This document shows positions 10,012-20,614 of a stretch of DNA of 24,609 nucleotides, piece by piece. The stretch is from Priapulus caudatus (Eukaryota > Priapulida > Priapulimorpha > Priapulimorphida > Priapulidae). How positions within the stretch are numbered: the first letter of the stretch is position 1; every line of letters starts with the position of its first letter. The translations under genes and the position numbers were made by a program. The notes under the pieces were generated by a model. The model worked only from the letters and a program-made list of their open reading frames with translations, was not told the origin of the DNA and made no database searches. The stretch spans positions 346,190-370,798 of the forward strand of contig NW_014577260.1 of the NCBI RefSeq assembly GCF_000485595.1, in the 5' to 3' direction.

Positions 10012-10510
10012 TTGTGTAGCGGCAGGTTACCCGGTTCATTTACTTCAATGCTGTGTTGGGGCGGCTACCCATGTCCTTTAATGTTGTGTTAGGGCAGTCT
10101 ACCCCGGGCCTTTAAGGCTGGGTTAGGGCACACTGCCCCTGTCCTTTAATTAATGCTGTGTTAGGGCAGACTTCCAGGTTCCCGTAACTTGCGGTAGGGG
10201 ATGCAGCTTTGGGCCCCGTAACGTAGTGTTGCGGATTTCCCACTTTCTTTATTGTCGTTTTAGGGTAAGCAGTCTGTTTCGTATCATTTAATGCTGCGTA
10301 AGGGGGGGGGTCCCGCGTCTTATAGTGGTGTTTAGGGCAGGTGGTTTTTCATTGAATTAGTGTTAGGATAAACTGTCATTTTACATTTAGCATTGGATCA
10401 TTTTCGTTCTCTTCCCACGGTGCTAGGCGCAAGGATCATATTATGTTCCATTCTCACGGTGCTAGGGTAAGGGATTCCATCTTCTCTTCTCTCGGTGCAA
10501 GGTCAGAGAT
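10012..10510. repeat. Decayed minisatellite, period about 34 bp
   Basis: A theme of TTTAATGCTGTGTTAGGGCAG followed by a C-rich tail (ACCCNNGTCC) recurs at irregular 31-45 bp spacing. The clearest units are at about 10045-10190. Towards 10410-10510 it changes to CACGGTGCTAGG-type units. The strong divergence indicates an old array. Confidence 0.6.
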
Positions 10511-10966
10511 CCCGTGTTCTCTTCATGCAGCCCAGATTTCGTGCGTGATACACATCTATGCTCCCGTAACCACAGGCTGCCGTGAGCACTACTGGGTCAG
10601 TCAACCCGGTTCAAGACAGCCAACATTGAATAATCGCAGCCGAGAGCGTGCAAACATCGAGCCGCTGCCACTTGTTTAAGCAGCGTGCCTGCCTGTTATC
10701 GGCTGCACTCTTCCAACTATAAACCGCGCGACCACTTGAGTCTCATAAAACGCTTAGAAAACATCACACGCCCATCCGCGCGCCGGCATCCCAGTCTAGG
10801 GAAGATTCTGGCTGGCGATAACGAGGGGGAATGACGAGGGGCAATCCACTACGCATGATGTATGCCACTCGTCCGTTCACGGGTGGGGTAGTCACCCCGG
10901 ATATACGGGAAATGTTACGATCCGCAGTAGCTGCATGCGTGTGTCCGGCAGGTTGGCACAAGCAAT

Positions 10967-10968
<2 letters not shown>
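10511..10968. other. No gene seen
   Basis: Moderately GC-rich unique sequence. Overlapping frames 10764-10961 (minus) and 10831-11157 (plus) have no recognised motif. Confidence 0.5.
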
Positions 10969-11017
<49 letters not shown>

Positions 11018-11027
11018 CTCGCTCTCT
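10969..11027. repeat. (CT)n microsatellite
   Basis: Near-pure TC run changing to TTTCTTTCTC at its 3' end. Confidence 0.9.
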
Positions 11028-11235
11028 TATTTGTGCTTCACCTCTAGCTGATATTCCGTCGATTAGTAACGTATTTCAGAATCATTGCAGATATATATGC
11101 ATGTGCCTGCGTACGTGCGCTAATACAGGAATTGCTTTTAGGTCGGGAAATGTCTAGGCTATTTCTTTAGTCTAGCCCAGTATCTGGGTAGATGGGGTGC
11201 TTAAAATGATCCTTAATGTTGCACATGCCTGACAC

Positions 11236-11236
<1 letters not shown>

Positions 11237-11266
<30 letters not shown>
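11237..11266. repeat. (TA)15 microsatellite
   Basis: Uninterrupted TA dinucleotides. Confidence 0.9.
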
Positions 11267-11267
<1 letters not shown>

Positions 11268-14200
11268 CGACGTGCTCGTATTGGAAGACTGCAAAGACAG
11301 CAAGCAGTTTGACAAACAGACGATATTCCAGCCTTAACCACACCATCTCACGATTCATGATCTAGGCGAATTGCTCTAAATAGTAAAACACTGGTTTACG
11401 AACACAAGCCTTTCCCCCCTCACCTCACGCCTAAGCTTAAACCGTAAGATCAGCAAACGCTCGCTGTAACTGCTAACCCTAATGCATGCGCATTAACTTA
11501 TCGATGCACCTGTAGTAGACGGCAGCGTCTAAAAGCCTTCGCGCGCTCAAGGGGGATCCCATTGATTTCGTCATTCGTATGAAACTGGTTCAGTGGGAAC
11601 GCGAACGTGGCATATAACATAAATCGGACGATGAGCCGCTGGCTTGGGCGGTAACGTGGCGGCAATGCACGTCACCGTGTCACTCGGTTATTTTATCTAT
11701 AAAATAATGTTGGGCTTAACGTTTGGTTGTGTTTCGTTTTTTTATATTGTACAAAGTATAGTGTATGTTGCTTGATGAATGTTGCATGTTTTGTATTTTA
11801 TGCATGTTGTATTTATGTTTGTATGTTTTTTATTGTTATGTTTTTATTTATGTTGTATCGGGTAGATTTAATAGGTGGCTTCTTTGCAGTGCTGATCATG
11901 CTTACACTTTTTTTCCTATATGTTCATCTTTCCTCGCAGCGTGTCGTTCTTCCTTGTGCTGCTGCTTCCCTTCTCCCCCACCCCTTGTCTTTTCTTTCGC
12001 ATATACTCTCCCACCACTACCGCTCTATATCTTCTTATTCCCTTACTTAACTCGCCCACCTTGCCCCTACGATACCTATTCTTATCGACCACCTCGCTCC
12101 CTTTTCGTCGCTTTTATATTCCCCGTCTCGCGTGGCGCTCTCTTCCTTCAACTATAAATTTCCCTCTTTCCCTCCAGGTTTTTTCTTCGTTCCCAATCCT
12201 TCTGCGAGAAGGCGGTAGCATAAGTATAGAGGACACGCGGCAGGGGCGGTACCCTTCTTTGTGGCCGGAAACAAAAAGCTGCGGTGTTTTCGGTTTCTTG
12301 ACCCTGGCGTGTCTGCTCGCGCGGGTGGGTCCAGCCAGCCTGATCTCTTCTGCCAACTGTCTGTGTGCAGTAATCCTTGAACTAAGGGCAGAGGCTAAAC
12401 GGCAACAGCCCCGCGTTTGAAACAGTCGATTTTTTTGTGCGCGCGGGCGCGAGTGCGCTGCGCGTACACTTTGCAATGGGCAACACATCGCGCACACGTA
12501 TTTTACACCTATAAAGGTCATTTTGCATTGGCGACCATCACACTAACCTAACATTTTCAATGCACTAGCGGGAGCTATTTTGCGAAATTACAATACCACC
12601 CACCGAATTTCCATTGCAGATAACCTTATATTATAACGTAGCAACTCGAGTATTCCTCCTATAATTTTTTTTGTAAAAAACTGTTTTCTCGAAGTACACA
12701 CAAAACGGACAATTTGCTGCATATTTGTACATTAAAAAGTAGGCTTCGCATAAGCATTTTAGGCCGCCAACCAAATACCTACCAAAAACAACCAACCACT
12801 TTACCGAATAGAGCCATGCAGCGGTCTAGTGTTCGATAACCCGTATACACCATGTTTCATTTTAGAGATAAACCCAAAACGCATGTACACGTATGTCGAG
12901 GATCTAATAATTTTACCGCATCCAGCACCCATTGTTTGAGTTGGAATCGCGATATCTAAAGTCAAAATGTAAAAAAAAAAAACGGTAAACAACATTAGAA
13001 TGACGCCGGATATTTGCTTATTTATTGCACGATTTCACAAACCCGGTATTCGAATTATTTTCAAGAGCATATAAACTGGTGACGTTGTTGTTGCTCTTGT
13101 TGTTATGCATTATCGCGAACATTGTTTATCTGCTACGAAACCACGTTCTCGCGCATTCTCGCGAGTTCTGTGTGGTCGACGGCCCGAAAGATTGTGATCG
13201 GAGTCGCGTCTTATCACATAAGCTGATTCACAACTTGCAAAACACTTGCATATTCAGCAGTCTAAATGTACTGCTGTCCCCCAATTATAGTTCATGATCC
13301 TGAGGGTCTTTGCGCACCTGGGACCTGCCTACGCTATCCAGGTGCTGCTGCTACGATCGTAATGGCAACGTGAGGTGGTGTGTATCATGGAAAAGAGTCG
13401 CAGCATTCGGGCAGGAGGCGCTTACTGAGGGGTCGCTGGTCGGTTTGTATTGGGGTTGCTGAATGGGGCAGGTCCTGGTACAAACAACATAGATCCACAC
13501 ACATCGCTGTTGAATTTCAGCATATTGTTAAAAACGGGAGTTCACACTTTTGAGTAATACATGTGCGCCTAGCAGATTCTTTTATTCTCCGGGACTCTTG
13601 CATATAAAGAATTGACGCGAGGTTCTTAGAACGTACTCACATCCCGGGATCCACCCCTCTTTCCTGTGAAAGTGGGCATTGCTCTGCAAGATGACGATTG
13701 TTTGACGAGTTGTTAGTAAGGAGGGGTCGATTTGCCGGTTACAGCCATGCCGTGGATTTCATTCTCTCTCGGTTATTGTCTCGTTTTCGATGTGCGCGTA
13801 GCAAAGCTGTGCGCGCGTTACTATACAAGATAAGGGACGCATCGGGCAGGAGAGATAATTAAGCCGGTTATCAGCAAATTATTTACAATTCGTATTCGAA
13901 ATCTATTATGACGCATAAAACTCTTTGATCATGACGGGAGAGAAATCCTACCGTTCATTATCAGTTTCCCTAACAAAATACCGCTATACCATTGATATCG
14001 GCACTGCTTCCTCGTTAGTTCCAACGCAATAGAGAGCAGTCGCACACGCAGGATAGGGTACAGGGATGCTAGTGGCAGTGCACGTCTCTTCGCTAGCTGC
14101 TAGATTCGGGATATTAATCAACTCGGTGCAATAATCCGCTCGTACAGCCTTGCAGCTGTGAGCTTTATTGACAAGAAATTCATTTTAATTTAGATTTCTG

Positions 14201-14510
14201 GAATTCGCGATGCGCACAACAAGAGTGAACGCTGGCGGCGGCTTCAGCAAAGTCTGTGCTCGCTGCGCCTTGTTCGCGTTCGACTGAGGGTCTTCTACTG
14301 GGTGGATGCAGTCCTCACCGCTTCTTTTTGTATTAATTCGAGAGCACTTGTCGTGCATGGTGGCGAGCTTTCATTTGATTCGAGTTGGTCTTCTTATTCG
14401 ATTTTAGAATATTTTGCGTGATTCCTGCAGCGAGCCTCTTTCAAAGCAAGCGAAGGCTGAGTTACAATGGAGGATGCACACGGTGTAAACGCACAAGTGC
14501 AGTGTGTTGT
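11267..14510. other. No gene recognised in 3.2 kb of mixed DNA
   Basis: 11900-12190 is C/T-biased on the plus strand. Overlapping frames at 11727-12050, 11765-12157, 11920-12420 and, on the minus strand, 12114-12521 show no domain. A hydrophobic run at 13080-13115 comes from GTTGTTGTTG/CTCTTGTTG. Otherwise nothing stands out. Confidence 0.45.
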
Positions 14511-14714
14511 ATTGCACGCCCTGCCAATGTAATGTATTGCACGCCCTGCCAATGTAATGTATTGCACGCCCTGCCAATGTAATGTATTGCACGCCCTGCC
14601 AATGTAATGTATTGCACGCCTGCCAATGTAATGTTTGATCGCACTTGGCCATATGTAATATTAATTGCACGGCCCTGCCAATGTAATGTATTGCACGCCC
14701 TGCCAATGTAATGT
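14511..14714. repeat. 25-bp minisatellite (ATTGCACGCCCTGCCAATGTAATGT-type)
   Basis: Units start at 14511, 14536, 14561, 14586 and 14611. A diverged segment follows at 14635-14663, then two more units at 14664 and 14690. The first four are identical; the fifth lacks one C and the 14664 unit has one extra G. Each unit carries GCCAATG, which contains a CCAAT pentamer. Repetitive peptides on the minus strand are products of the array. Confidence 0.9.
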
Positions 14715-15120
14715 GTTGGTTTTTCTGAATAGTTTCGCCTCGGTATTGCCGATAGCCTCTTGACCGAAACATAGATCCGGCCTCAAGTAAACAACCGCGC
14801 GTCCAGGACCGCTAATGCCCGCGGTCAAGCTGTTACTCACAACAAACCGAGTTAAACTAGGCTGACCAAGTGACTGAGTGTCCACTAGATCCTTTATAAC
14901 CACTCGAAAGAGTTAAACTGCGAAATGCCCATGCGTCGTACGCCGGGGCTGTTACTGGAATCGGTATGGTAGCGTTTTTTTCATGTTTTCGCGTCTCATC
15001 TGAAGTGTCCGTCATGCGCTGATAACCATCGACATTCGTGAGCGAGAAAGGCAGAGACACGCACAAAGAAAGAGATAACGTAAAATAACGAAAGATGTGA
15101 TAGGGAGAAAGAGATATAAG
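14715..15120. other. No gene seen
   Basis: Unique sequence between the minisatellite and the GA-rich zone. Purine bias rises from about 15040. Confidence 0.5.
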
Positions 15121-15123
15121 GGG

Positions 15124-15152
15124 GGAGAGAGCGAGAGAGAGAGAGAGAGAGA
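15124..15152. repeat. (GA)n tract
   Basis: GAGAGAGCGAGAGAGA run in a purine-rich setting. Confidence 0.8.
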
Positions 15153-15297
15153 TGAAGAATGGACAGGAGGTAGGGAGAGAGGAGGAAAGATAAGTCGATA
15201 GACCGCCGGCAGTCATGCATTTGTGCGTGAGTGCAAGCAAGCAAGCGCGGACGTATAGGTACGCGCGCGCCTGGTTGCGTGGCGTTGCCGTCGGGTT

Positions 15298-15382
15298 TTG
15301 GCGTGCGTGCGTGTGTGTGTGCGTGCGTGTGTACATACGTGCGTGTGTGCATGAGTGTTTGTGCGTACGTCTGTGCATGTGT
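15298..15382. repeat. TG/TGCG-rich microsatellite
   Basis: GCGTGCGTGCGTGTGTG and imperfect TGTGCGTACGT runs of alternating purine and pyrimidine. Confidence 0.75.
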
Positions 15383-15415
15383 AACAATAACGTAAATTGA
15401 GAAAGTGAAACGGAG

Positions 15416-15429
15416 CAGAGAGCGAGCGA

Positions 15430-15492
<63 letters not shown>
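15416..15492. repeat. (GA)n microsatellite
   Basis: Mostly pure AG dinucleotides at 15432-15490, flanked by AGAGCGAGCGAGC and AAAGCGAAAGAGC. Confidence 0.9.
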
Positions 15493-15496
<4 letters not shown>

Positions 15497-16500
15497 AAGA
15501 GCGCGTGAGGGTGGAAGGGAGACATTTCATATGCATCGGGCGTACCTAAAACCCTTTACACGCGCCGCAACTACAACTGTGTGTCAGTGTCACAGGAAGT
15601 GCATTGAGGTTACGAAAAAACCAGAGCCGCAGTCTGTTTCCTGGGCGTCGCCGCGCATAGGCGATAATACGCTAGCATCTCGTCCGACCATCACAGCTAG
15701 CTAGTCGCGCATCCGATGATCAAATGTGCGCGTAAACGTATGATCAGTTTTATTACGATTTTTCCGTCACTAACTAGTGTGTGCTTCCAGCCTTCCTGCG
15801 TGCCCTGCCTGCCACCTGCCCCACTCTCACTACTGGATTCGTAGCCCGTTGTTTCGGAGGCAGGGCGCACACCGGTTAGCGAGAGTACACCCGCGTGTAA
15901 CTGGTGCATATGTGCGTGTTTTTGCTGTGCATTTGGGCCACTGAGGTGTGCAAGGCCGCTCGCTGCTACCGGTCTTGTTTTGGTGAGAAAAGTGTCAGAA
16001 TCGAGTCCGGGTTTGCGGGCGTGTGCAAACCGCCGTTCGGCTGCGATTTTACGGATTTTATAGCCAAGGCGGCAAGGCCGCGTGAGTGCATGGGAATCGG
16101 CGAGAAAACGCGAGAGAGGGTGCCGGTCTCCTCCCTTTTCATTTCCCGACAAGTGTCAAACAACCTTGCTCTGCGTCCAGCGACACTGTTTAGCTAAGAG
16201 GCGGTCGGTCTCTGATACTCTGACCGTGACGTCTATCGGCGAGTACCTACCGATACAGCAGGAAAATTACCACATTAATTATACCACCAGGAATACATAA
16301 TAAACATACGCTTACTGTGTATACCGGATACCATGTTTGTACGAGTAATAGGACTTTGTAAAACGCCATAATAATGCGGCCTCTCGTTATGCACACGTTG
16401 GCAGCACTGCTGCAAAAGTACCCCGTTCCCCTTCGTATCAACAGAGTATAAGGACGGTAGTCGGTCATGGGCTGTATGCGTGCATCGTATATGTCGATGG
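15493..16500. other. No gene recognised
   Basis: GC-moderate unique sequence. The minus-strand frame 15697-16152 (151 codons) and the overlapping plus-strand frame 15904-16197 have no recognised domain. Either could be chance. Confidence 0.4.
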
Positions 16501-16533
16501 CTCACTATAGGGGGGCCTGACCCTATAGGTGAG
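16501..16533. repeat. Short hairpin CTCACTATAGGG / CCCTATAGGTGAG
   Basis: The arms pair over 12 bp with one bulged base and an 8-nt loop. It could be a small foldback; nothing else suggests function. Confidence 0.55.
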
Positions 16534-16806
16534 ATCAATTAGCTGCGGTATCTCTGTTCGAAAGCGGGTTAGTTGCGCACTCAGTACTCATTTAGTTGAA
16601 TTCTGGCTGCCAGTAGTGTAGATACGTGCAGGATCTCCGCTTGGGGAGTGACCTCTCCCATAGAACGCTTTCCCTTTGTGATCCTATCCGGTTGACCATC
16701 CAGCGGAGAATCTCCTCTAATCTTGCTCACAGCAGCTGACATCCTCGGCAGAGAGCTCCGATTTAAATCGATCAGCATTCACAGCTATATATATCAGAAG
16801 TAGATA
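16534..16806. other. No gene seen
   Basis: Unique sequence leading to a short TATATATAT run and the left end of the large inverted repeat. The minus-strand frame 16581-16778 has no motif. Confidence 0.5.
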
Positions 16807-17541
16807 ATAGGGAAGGAGTGTGAATTCAATAAACAAGGGAAATTCGTCATTTACTAGCCTTAGAATACCTACGATTTACTACGCGTAACTCAACCAACTT
16901 GAGCTCAAATCGTACACAGTACATTCGCCTAGCATCGTGCGAAATCGTTTCCTCGTATACACCCGAAATCCGGAGATACAGACTAAAATGTACGACACGA
17001 TTCTCCATTCTGTTGCCAGCAAAACGAATCCATAACCCGCCTAACTTGAAACAATAGGCAGCTACTAACGACTCTTGCGCACTATTGTGCCCTCGGCGAT
17101 GCGGTGTGGCTCGCTGGGAGATTGGAGCTGGAGCTGCTGCTGATTGGGGTGGGCGTGCGTGCGTGGGAGCATATCAGCTGTAAATAGGTCAAAGATTAGC
17201 TCGCCAAGTGTTGCGTCGATGTCCAATCTCCCAGCGAGCCACACCGCATCGCCGAAGGCACAAGAGTGCACAAGAGTCGTTAGTAGCTGCCTATTGTTTC
17301 AAGTTAGGCGGGTTATGGATTCGTTTTGCTGGCAACAGAATGGAGAATCGTGTCGTACGTTTTAGTCTGTATCTCCGGATTGCGGGTGTATACGAGGAAA
17401 CGCTTTCGCACGATGCTAGGCGAATGTACTGTGTAAGATTTGAGCTCAAGTTGGTTGAGTTACGCGTAGTAAATCGTAGGTATTCTAAGGCTAGTAAATG
17501 ACGAATTTCCCTTGTTTATTGAAGTCACACTGCTTCCCTAT
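16807..17541. mobile_element. 735-bp inverted repeat (foldback element or inverted duplication)
   Basis: The left arm 16807-17126 and right arm 17222-17541 are reverse complements over 320 bp with no gap. I count 9 mismatches (about 97% identity), including two 60-bp blocks with none. The spacer 17127-17221 is 95 bp. The outer ends read TAGGGAAGGAGTGTGA and, as reverse complement, TAGGGAAGCAGTGTGA. Both flanks carry TA-rich DNA, so a TA target duplication is possible but cannot be separated from the repeat. No transposase is encoded. It may be a non-autonomous foldback or MITE, or a recent inverted duplication. Frames inside (17065-17271, 17144-17365, 17208-17501) mirror one another and are not genes. 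Confidence 0.85.
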
Positions 17542-17549
17542 ATATATAT

Positions 17550-17708
17550 ATGGTGAAGACATTTCGCTTTGATGTGGGCGGCCAATGTGAAATCCCTGCC
17601 GACACTCTATTGTCGGGCTATAAAAAACACAGCCATTCATCCCTGGCCGGGCTGTCTGCGTGGGTGCTGTGTGCTGTCGATAGCCAGTTCATCACAATCG
17701 GGATAAAG
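17550..17708 (+). CDS. Possible exon: short ORF with a weak T1/BTB-like motif and a donor
   Basis: From ATG 17550, 53 codons run to AAAG/GTAAGA (donor at 17708/17709), phase 0. Unspliced, the frame stops after 17735. The peptide has FRFDVGG at residues 5-11, TLL at 19-21 and SSLAGL at 30-35. This recalls the [VIL]-x-[LF]-[ND]-VGG ... TL ... LAxL pattern at the start of potassium-channel T1 and KCTD BTB domains, with about four extra residues between TL and LAGL. Its phase 0 end does not match the phase 1 exon upstream, so it would belong to another gene or transcript. It begins 8 bp after the large inverted repeat, in a TA run, and no good acceptor or promoter is seen. It may be chance. Confidence 0.18.
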
Positions 17709-18114
17709 GTAAGATCCCCTCTAGCCGAGCGATAGCGGCGATAACGCGGGTGTTGACCTGGGATGGCACTTCGGCTTCGCTCGGCTGCCCCGCATTGTGC
17801 CCCGGCCACCGCGATTGCCACCGTTTTACCGGCAATCCAGGAATTTTCTAGACGGAAACGAATGCCTTGTTCTTGTCGGCGCGCGTAGTCTGTTGCCTCT
17901 GGCTTTCGAACGGCGTGGGGATCGTCTGATTCGGAGCTCGGTCAGCCGGTTAGGTAGAAGTGTGCTGCCTTATCTGAGTTTGCGGATGATTATTTTCCAG
18001 GTGTAAGTGCGGGCAAATTATCTGCACAGTGGTGGGGCGGCGACTGATCAGTTTTTAATGAGTTCATTCCCCCTGTGCGTAGAAGGTTTTCGTCTGCTGT
18101 TTGCAGCTGCGGGC
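17709..18114. other. GC-richer unique sequence, no gene recognised
   Basis: 17720-17970 is CG-rich. Overlapping frames 17618-17821 (minus) and 17797-18006 (plus) have no recognised motif. Confidence 0.4.
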
Positions 18115-18171
18115 CTGCATTGATGAAAGTCCGCTGCATTGATTTACTGAGTCTGCATTGATGAAAGTTCG
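18115..18171. repeat. Three 19-bp tandem units (CTGCATTGAT...)
   Basis: Units at 18115, 18134 and 18153. The first and third (CTGCATTGATGAAAGTCCG and ..TTCG) differ by one base; the middle one shares only its first ten bases. Confidence 0.75.
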
Positions 18172-18638
18172 CATATTCAAGTGTCGAAGGAAGTCGATTT
18201 CAGAAGGCTATTCATTATAGTGTTTAACTTTACGAGGCATTACTCTACCCTGGCCTCTCTCGGTACGGATGTCTGATTGTTTAGCTGTTGTGTGATATAT
18301 TCTATCTCACTGACAGCTAAATTGCAGGTTAAAAGGACAGCGATACAATTACTTATTATTCGATTACTTTCCCGTCATCAAATTTTACTACTAAAAAACT
18401 ATACGCGTAGGAATATGTGGCTGACATCTCGTTTTGAACGTTTAGTATGTTATAATAGTTCGTACCGATAGATACGCGAATTTCCTCATTAATAAATTCA
18501 TGGCTAAACGATAAGCTATTAGGCGAGTGTGGAATTCATCCATTCAAGACTTTTAAATTTTATAAAGTGGTTGTAATTTTAAGATTATGATAACAATCAA
18601 ACTGGTTGTTGGTGGTTGAGTAAACTATTAGCAAACAA
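18172..18638. other. No gene seen
   Basis: AT-leaning unique sequence. Confidence 0.5.
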
Positions 18639-18723
<85 letters not shown>

Positions 18724-18727
18724 TCTT
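18639..18727. repeat. (CT)n microsatellite
   Basis: About 80 bp of almost pure CT with one CG step, ending in TTTCTCTTTC. Ser/Leu- and Arg/Glu-rich frames here are products of the repeat. Confidence 0.9.
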
Positions 18728-19367
18728 CTCGTTCTTTCTATATACATTCCTTTGCACGCCTCTCTCGTCTCTACTTCTCACACTTTACCGTCATTCTTAC
18801 AACGCCGGTTTTCCGCCTCCACTGCCTCACCTTCTTCATCACTGTCTCGCGCACTTCTCTCATTTCAAAGACCTTAACGCGTACTTGTCTATTCGCAGCT
18901 TTGTGTGCGACCGGCGTCCTTCTCTATACAAAGAATAGCACACGGAGAAACTGACTTCTCTTGCGATGCATCGTGACAGGACATATTCATTACGTTTTTA
19001 GTCGCGCGGACATTCAGTCGGCGTTGTTTTCTAAGAGGGAAACGAGGTCAGAGCGTGTGTGGAGACGAGCCGGGTCTTTCTGTTCTGCCGTTTAGAGAAA
19101 AGGCAGTAGAGCGCTATATACTACAAACGTATGGAACGAACGCGAAGTGAACAGACTCGACGCTCTCGTCCCGCGCGTTTCCCTGTTTTCATTGCCAACC
19201 GACGTCGCGTGGTTGTTGTCGGTCCGCTTCGTGCTCGATTGTTCCTATACCAGCATGGCGCCGCGCGTACGGGTTGCGAGTTGGCTGTATCTGATTCTAA
19301 GGGAGCGATATCACCGTCGTTAGTATGCGTGGCAACAGCGCAATCTCTGCGTTGCATACATATAAAC
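18728..19367. other. No gene recognised
   Basis: Unique sequence, CG-richer at 19130-19320. Two overlapping opposite frames (19121-19369 minus, 19131-19376 plus) have no motif. Confidence 0.45.
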
Positions 19368-19430
19368 AAGAGCTAATAATACCTTATTATCAAGGTATTT
19401 ATTATTAATAATAAAGTATTATTAGCTCTT
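19368..19430. repeat. 23-bp-arm hairpin (foldback)
   Basis: Arms 19368-19390 and 19408-19430 are reverse complements with one mismatch (19383/19415) around a 17-nt AT-rich loop. The stem starts AAGAGCTAATAATACC. The third strong isolated hairpin in the window. Confidence 0.85.
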
Positions 19431-19670
19431 AATAGAAATATACAGAGACACTAGTCTAACTGGTATTATTTCTATGGTTGCATATGCCAGTCAATATAGT
19501 CTTTGAGAGTGCGTCATGTCGATATTATGGACTTTTGAACTCATTATACCTCATTGTCTGGTTTGTCGTGACCGTTTTGTAGCGGTGTGTTGACGCTTGC
19601 GTAATCTTATGTGCCACTAGCTTGGGGCGTTGAGCTTCATGTATTTGGGTCATTCTGGTATACGCTGTCA

Positions 19671-19687
19671 TGCTGCTGCTGCTGCTC

Positions 19688-19737
<50 letters not shown>

Positions 19738-19750
19738 AATGCTGCTGCTC

Positions 19751-19796
<46 letters not shown>

Positions 19797-19962
19797 CGTC
19801 GTTGTTGATGTTGCTGCTGCTGTTGCTGTTTTTACAGTTGCTGATGCTGTTGCTGTTGCTGCTGCTGCTGCTGTTTTTACAGTTGCTGATGCTGTTGCTG
19901 TTGCTGCTGCTGCTGCTGTTACTGCTGCTGCTGTTGTTGTTGTTTCCGCTGCTGCTGCTGCT
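19671..19962. repeat. CTG/TTG trinucleotide array with a 45-bp internal duplication
   Basis: Blocks of (GCT)n and (GTT)n alternate over about 290 bp. A 45-bp unit beginning TTTTTACAGTTGCTGATG is present at 19829-19873 and 19874-19918 as an exact copy. On the minus strand it reads as a long Asn/Ser-rich frame (19525-20049), and on the plus strand as Leu-, Val- or Ala-rich frames. With no sign of gene structure these are taken as repeat products. Confidence 0.88.
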
Positions 19963-20507
19963 AAAATTCTCTGCGCTAAGTTTTAGCACGCACCTTTGCT
20001 TCTGAGACTTGAATCCGGGGTCATGTACTAGAGCGGCATCTTGATACAAGAAGGGTTTTTAAATGTTATCAGAGCTAACGAATGGCGTCATTTACCCTAA
20101 TCGTGCGTTGGCAATCTATATAGTTAGATAACATTCAATTGATGTGATTCTTTTCTTACAAGCGCACAATGTGTGTAGAGCTTTGTAAAGTTTTCATTTG
20201 GCACAGACATAGTAGAGGTGTTATCGGATTTGCGGCTGGTGCTGTAGCTGACCGACGTGGGAAAAATTACTCACATCACTATGAAAATCGATTACCGCAT
20301 CAGATAGCGCTGTTTGCTTTAGCATCTGCAGCAAGTGTGTGTCAATCAAAAAAGCAATTATTCGCTATTAACATATTGTCTTAGCCGCTCGTTGCTATAC
20401 TTTACTGCTGATAGCGAATGGGTGAATCCTGGGGACAGGCGATCGCGATAAGGACAGGCGATTTTTCAATCCTGTGGCTAGAATGTGGTGAGCGGCGGGC
20501 TGCAACT
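19963..20507. other. No gene recognised
   Basis: The plus-strand frame 20169-20384 (71 codons) has no motif. A small AGGACAGGCGAT repeat lies at about 20433-20462. Confidence 0.45.
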
Positions 20508-20614
20508 CTGGGGGCCGTTGTTAGAAACATCGTAAAGTTAATGCTAATGTTAATGCTAAGATAGTATTTACGACTAATGTTGAGACTAATTTTGTTTCTG
20601 ACAACGGCTCCCGG
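20508..20614. mobile_element. Short MITE-like element, copy A (GGGCCGTTGTTAGAAAC ends)
   Basis: Terminal inverted repeats 20508-20528 and 20594-20614 match at 19 of 21 positions. Inside lie direct TAATGCTAATGTT and ACTAATGTTGAGACT motifs. Its right end (AATGTTGAGACTAATTTTG, TTTCTGACAACGG) closely matches the right end of copy B. No clear target duplication and no coding capacity. The GGGCC/GTT start recalls PIF/Harbinger-type MITEs, but the assignment is a guess. Confidence 0.6.

Noticed and set aside
13080-13140. Possible membrane-protein ORF (Leu-rich run)
   Set aside because: The Leu run comes from a short GTTGTTGTTG/CTCTTGTTG repeat. No signal-peptide context or other conserved part was seen.
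14511-14714. CRISPR-like regularly spaced repeats
   Set aside because: Units are directly tandem without spacers, and the context is eukaryotic.
15697-16152. 151-codon minus-strand frame
   Set aside because: No recognisable motif. An overlapping plus-strand frame of 97 codons shows the region is simply stop-poor.
17065-17501. Overlapping small ORFs inside the inverted repeat
   Set aside because: They are mirror images generated by the palindromic arms, without any known motif.
19525-20049. 174-codon Asn/Ser-rich minus-strand frame
   Set aside because: Nearly all of it is translated TTG/CTG trinucleotide repeat. No splice sites, start context or non-repeat domain were seen.
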